Notes under the pieces: generated by a model
What the model was told of the DNA's origin: nothing
Database searches by the model: none
The model's input: the letters and a program-made list of their open reading frames with translations, nothing else
Part shown: one piece after another, positions 54,625 to 55,605 of the stretch
Layout of the letters: every line of letters starts with the position of its first letter
Numbering within the stretch: the first letter of the stretch is position 1
NCBI GenBank assembly: GCA_018823885.1
Contig: JAHJHG010000006.1
Coordinates: 74,752-130,356 of the forward strand
DNA from: Patescibacteria group bacterium
GTDB taxonomy: Bacteria > Patescibacteriota > Microgenomatia > UBA8517
DNA: 55,605 nt
Direction of reading: 5' to 3'
Program-made: the position numbers and the translations under genes

Positions 54625-54711
54625 AAAGATAAAAAATTCCAATTTGCGCCTAAAATCGGCTGGCGAGCCCTCGCAGAGGGCGAGCCAACAAAGACATTTC
54701 CCAACTGGCGG
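54625..54711 (-). repeat. 87-bp inverted repeat A, right copy
   Basis: Reverse complement of 53106-53192 with one mismatch. The identity ends abruptly at both sides, so the copy is recent or maintained by recombination. Confidence 0.9.
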
Positions 54712-54755
54712 TGTGCGTTTGAAAAAATTCGAACAGATTTCGCCCAAAATTTGTA

Positions 54756-54796
54756 GGGCGGGCGGAATTCCCCCAAAACCCCCCTTCCGCCCGCCC
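54756..54796. repeat. GC-rich 12-bp hairpin
   Basis: GGGCGGGCGGAA (54756-54767) pairs perfectly with TTCCGCCCGCCC (54785-54796), loop 17 bases; a striking GC island in AT-rich surroundings, within the MITE-like segment. Confidence 0.75.
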
Positions 54797-54839
54797 GCAG
54801 AAGCGACACTTTCGGATTGAAAAACTGCCAAAGAACCTG

Positions 54840-54867
54840 AAAAAATATCGGCTCGAACTTCATTTTG
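54840..54867 (-). repeat. 28-bp inverted repeat B, right copy
   Basis: Exact reverse complement of 53193-53220, separated from its 87-bp partner by 128 bases here although they are contiguous in the recombinase gene. Confidence 0.85.
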
Positions 54868-54898
54868 GGCCAAAAGCGGGCTTCCCTCATTTTTAATT
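54868..54898 (-). repeat. Terminal inverted repeat of the MITE-like segment, right
   Basis: GGCCAAAAGCGGGCTTCCC followed by TCATTTTTAATT, the reverse complement of the left terminus. Confidence 0.75.
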
Positions 54899-54915
54899 GG
54901 ACTAATTTCATTTTA

Positions 54916-54968
54916 TTTGGTAGTATAACAATAAGGGTAATAATCATGCTTACTACAATACTACCAAA
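54916..54968. promoter_or_regulatory. Operator region with 11-bp inverted repeats upstream of the XRE gene
   Basis: TTTGGTAGTAT (54916-54926) and ATACTACCAAA (54958-54968) are perfect inverted repeats 31 bases apart, flanking possible divergent -10 elements: TATACT on the minus strand toward the recombinase and a TAATAAT-like element on the plus strand. They are likely binding sites of the XRE regulator, which would control both directions. Confidence 0.6.
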
Positions 54969-54979
54969 ACTTTACTAAT

Positions 54980-55186
54980 ATGACAAGTGGAAAAACAATC
55001 AGCGAAAATATAAAGAAAGCGCGGGCTAAACTTGGCTTAACACAAGATGATTTAGCAAAGAAAGCGGATATTAAATACACAACGCTTACCAAAGTCGAAA
55101 GTGGTGTTGTTAATAAACCAAGCGTTCAAACTATGGCGAAAATCGCCAAGGCGTTGGGCGTTTCAATTGAGGAGTTAATAAAATAA
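54980..55186 (+). CDS. XRE-family helix-turn-helix regulator
   Basis: A 68-residue Cro/CI-type repressor consisting of a single HTH domain: ISENIKKARAKLGLTQDDLA, then KKADIKYTTLTKVESG and a C-terminal helix ending ALGVSIEELIK. Single-domain regulators of this kind commonly control mobile elements and toxin systems. The 11-bp inverted repeats in front of it are probable operators. It stands between the recombinase unit and small membrane proteins. Confidence 0.9.
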   Translation: MTSGKTISENIKKARAKLGLTQDDLAKKADIKYTTLTKVESGVVNKPSVQTMAKIAKALGVSIEELIK

Positions 55187-55190
55187 AACT

Positions 55191-55397
55191 ATGTTAAAAA
55201 AATTGGTAATTTGGTTAAACATTATTGTGCTCAGTTTGTTTATTGTGCAATTTTTTACTACTCCAGGCATTGTTTTCTTTTTGACTGCAAACGAAACGAG
55301 CCTAATAGGAAAAGTATCAGATTTATTTTATATGACGTTGCTTTTTTTAACCCCTTTGTTGACTATTATTTTGTTTTTTAAAAAAATATCTAAATAA
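55191..55397 (+). CDS. Small two-helix membrane protein next to the XRE gene
   Basis: A 68-residue protein with two hydrophobic helices separated by a polar loop (TANETSLIGKVSD) and a lysine-rich end. It begins four bases after the XRE stop, so both are on one transcript. No family is recognised; the gene is markedly AT-rich. Confidence 0.6.
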   Translation: MLKKLVIWLNIIVLSLFIVQFFTTPGIVFFLTANETSLIGKVSDLFYMTLLFLTPLLTIILFFKKISK

Positions 55398-55447
55398 ATT
55401 CGTGAAAGAAAAAATGAAAATAATTATAGATTTTCTATGGTATTCTT

Positions 55448-55605
55448 ATGAATAATATGGTTCAAAAATCAAAATATCAGACATATCAAATAGCAAAATT
55501 TGTTATTCTTTCAGTTTTACTTATATACGGACTGTATTTCAAGATGCACATACCTTTAACATTGGTTTTAATTCTTGAAATTTTGCTATTCATTAAAGTT
55601 CTTCC
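55448..55605 (+). CDS. Membrane protein fragment, 3' end outside window
   Basis: From ATG 55448 the frame is open to the right edge (52 codons visible). After a polar start (MNNMVQKSKYQTYQIAKF) two hydrophobic stretches follow. No family can be named from this part. It shares the AT-rich composition and small-membrane-protein character of its neighbour. Confidence 0.45.
   Translation, partial: MNNMVQKSKYQTYQIAKFVILSVLLIYGLYFKMHIPLTLVLILEILLFIKVL

Larger units (their letters stand above)
54569..54898. mobile_element. MITE-like segment (about 330 bp) upstream of the serine recombinase
   Basis: Bounded by imperfect 30-bp terminal inverted repeats. Inside: hairpin GCCCCGC-AGTA-GCGGGGC (54607-54624), the inverted 87-bp copy of the recombinase 3' end (54625-54711), a core of 128 bases with a 12-bp GC-rich hairpin (54756-54767 with 54785-54796), and the 28-bp copy (54840-54867). 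No convincing coding sequence. This accounts for most of the 54555-54979 gap. Confidence 0.55.

Noticed and set aside
54564-54947. Two minus-strand frames (100 and 127 codons) across the MITE-like segment
   Set aside because: They run through hairpins and repeated fragments, share words with the antisense of the recombinase repeat, and resemble no protein.
1-55605. CRISPR array or cas genes
   Set aside because: No regularly spaced direct repeats and no Cas-like protein were seen.

Overview
The window looks like a chromosome segment of a Candidate Phyla Radiation (Patescibacteria) bacterium, probably Microgenomates-like. This is an inference from gene content, because there is no rRNA or other taxonomic marker. 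The signs are small-domain proteins typical of that group (DUF5654, DUF5667, DUF5320/DUF134, beta-helix and RskA-like surface proteins), an orphan type IV secretion-like ATPase, a split transketolase, a stand-alone 5'-3' exonuclease, a class II (B12-dependent) ribonucleotide reductase, AT-rich sequence and very tight gene packing. A recurrent feature is an extended -10 box (TGn-TATAAT-like) placed exactly 7-8 bases before an ATG or GTG, which points to many leaderless mRNAs. A second class of genes has a strong GGGGGTGA or AGGAGGTGA ribosome binding site.

Bases 1-8.5 kb, mostly minus strand: a partial DUF5654 gene; a repair/glycosylation operon (5'-3' exonuclease, GT4 glycosyltransferase, mutM, recF, small charged protein); ftsH; and a tRNA-binding protein plus trpS, which sit behind a Trp-specific T-box leader that directly abuts a pair of tRNA(CAU) genes; then ftsB. 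From 8.6 to 11.2 kb: a Xer-type recombinase, a TPR-like protein read directly from the 3' end of a tRNA-Ile(UAU), and an HTH protein with a conserved YWGEG domain. From 11.2 to 17.7 kb: nrdR, nrdJ, cobalamin adenosyltransferase, a small protein and a VirD4/HerA-like ATPase. From 17.8 to 26.2 kb: envelope genes (DUF5667 protein, CPBP protease, HEPN-like protein, two tandem class A penicillin-binding proteins, a beta-lactamase-fold hydrolase). From 26.3 to 35.3 kb: an eleven-gene central-carbon cluster covering lower glycolysis, aldolase, split transketolase, ribose-5-phosphate isomerase, a sugar kinase and a hydroxyacid dehydrogenase, headed by a glutaredoxin.

From 35.4 to 48.2 kb the region is accessory in character: a ZIP metal transporter, membrane-anchored proteins, a cobalamin riboswitch in front of an unrecognised zinc-ribbon protein, a tRNA-Asn, a three-gene surface module (beta-helix, lectin-like, glycosidase-like), NUDIX, VIT-like, methyltransferase and several tiny membrane proteins (two of 52 and 54 residues), a DUF5320/DUF134 pair with a palindromic operator, an RRM protein and a thioredoxin-like protein. 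From 48.2 to 53.1 kb: dnaG-rpoD and a tRNA cluster holding all four serine isoacceptors plus tRNA-Arg(GCG).

The right end (from about 53.1 kb) appears to be an integrated element at the 3' end of tRNA-Ser(GCU): a large serine recombinase whose 3' end reads into the antisense of the tRNA, an 87-bp near-perfect inverted copy of its 3' end lying upstream of its start inside a MITE-like segment with terminal inverted repeats, an XRE regulator with an inverted-repeat operator, and AT-rich small membrane proteins running off the window.

Links between genes: cobalamin connects three loci (riboswitch, adenosyltransferase, B12-dependent reductase) with no B12 biosynthesis seen, which suggests scavenged corrinoid supports dNTP synthesis. 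T-box control ties trpS to tRNA-Trp charging.
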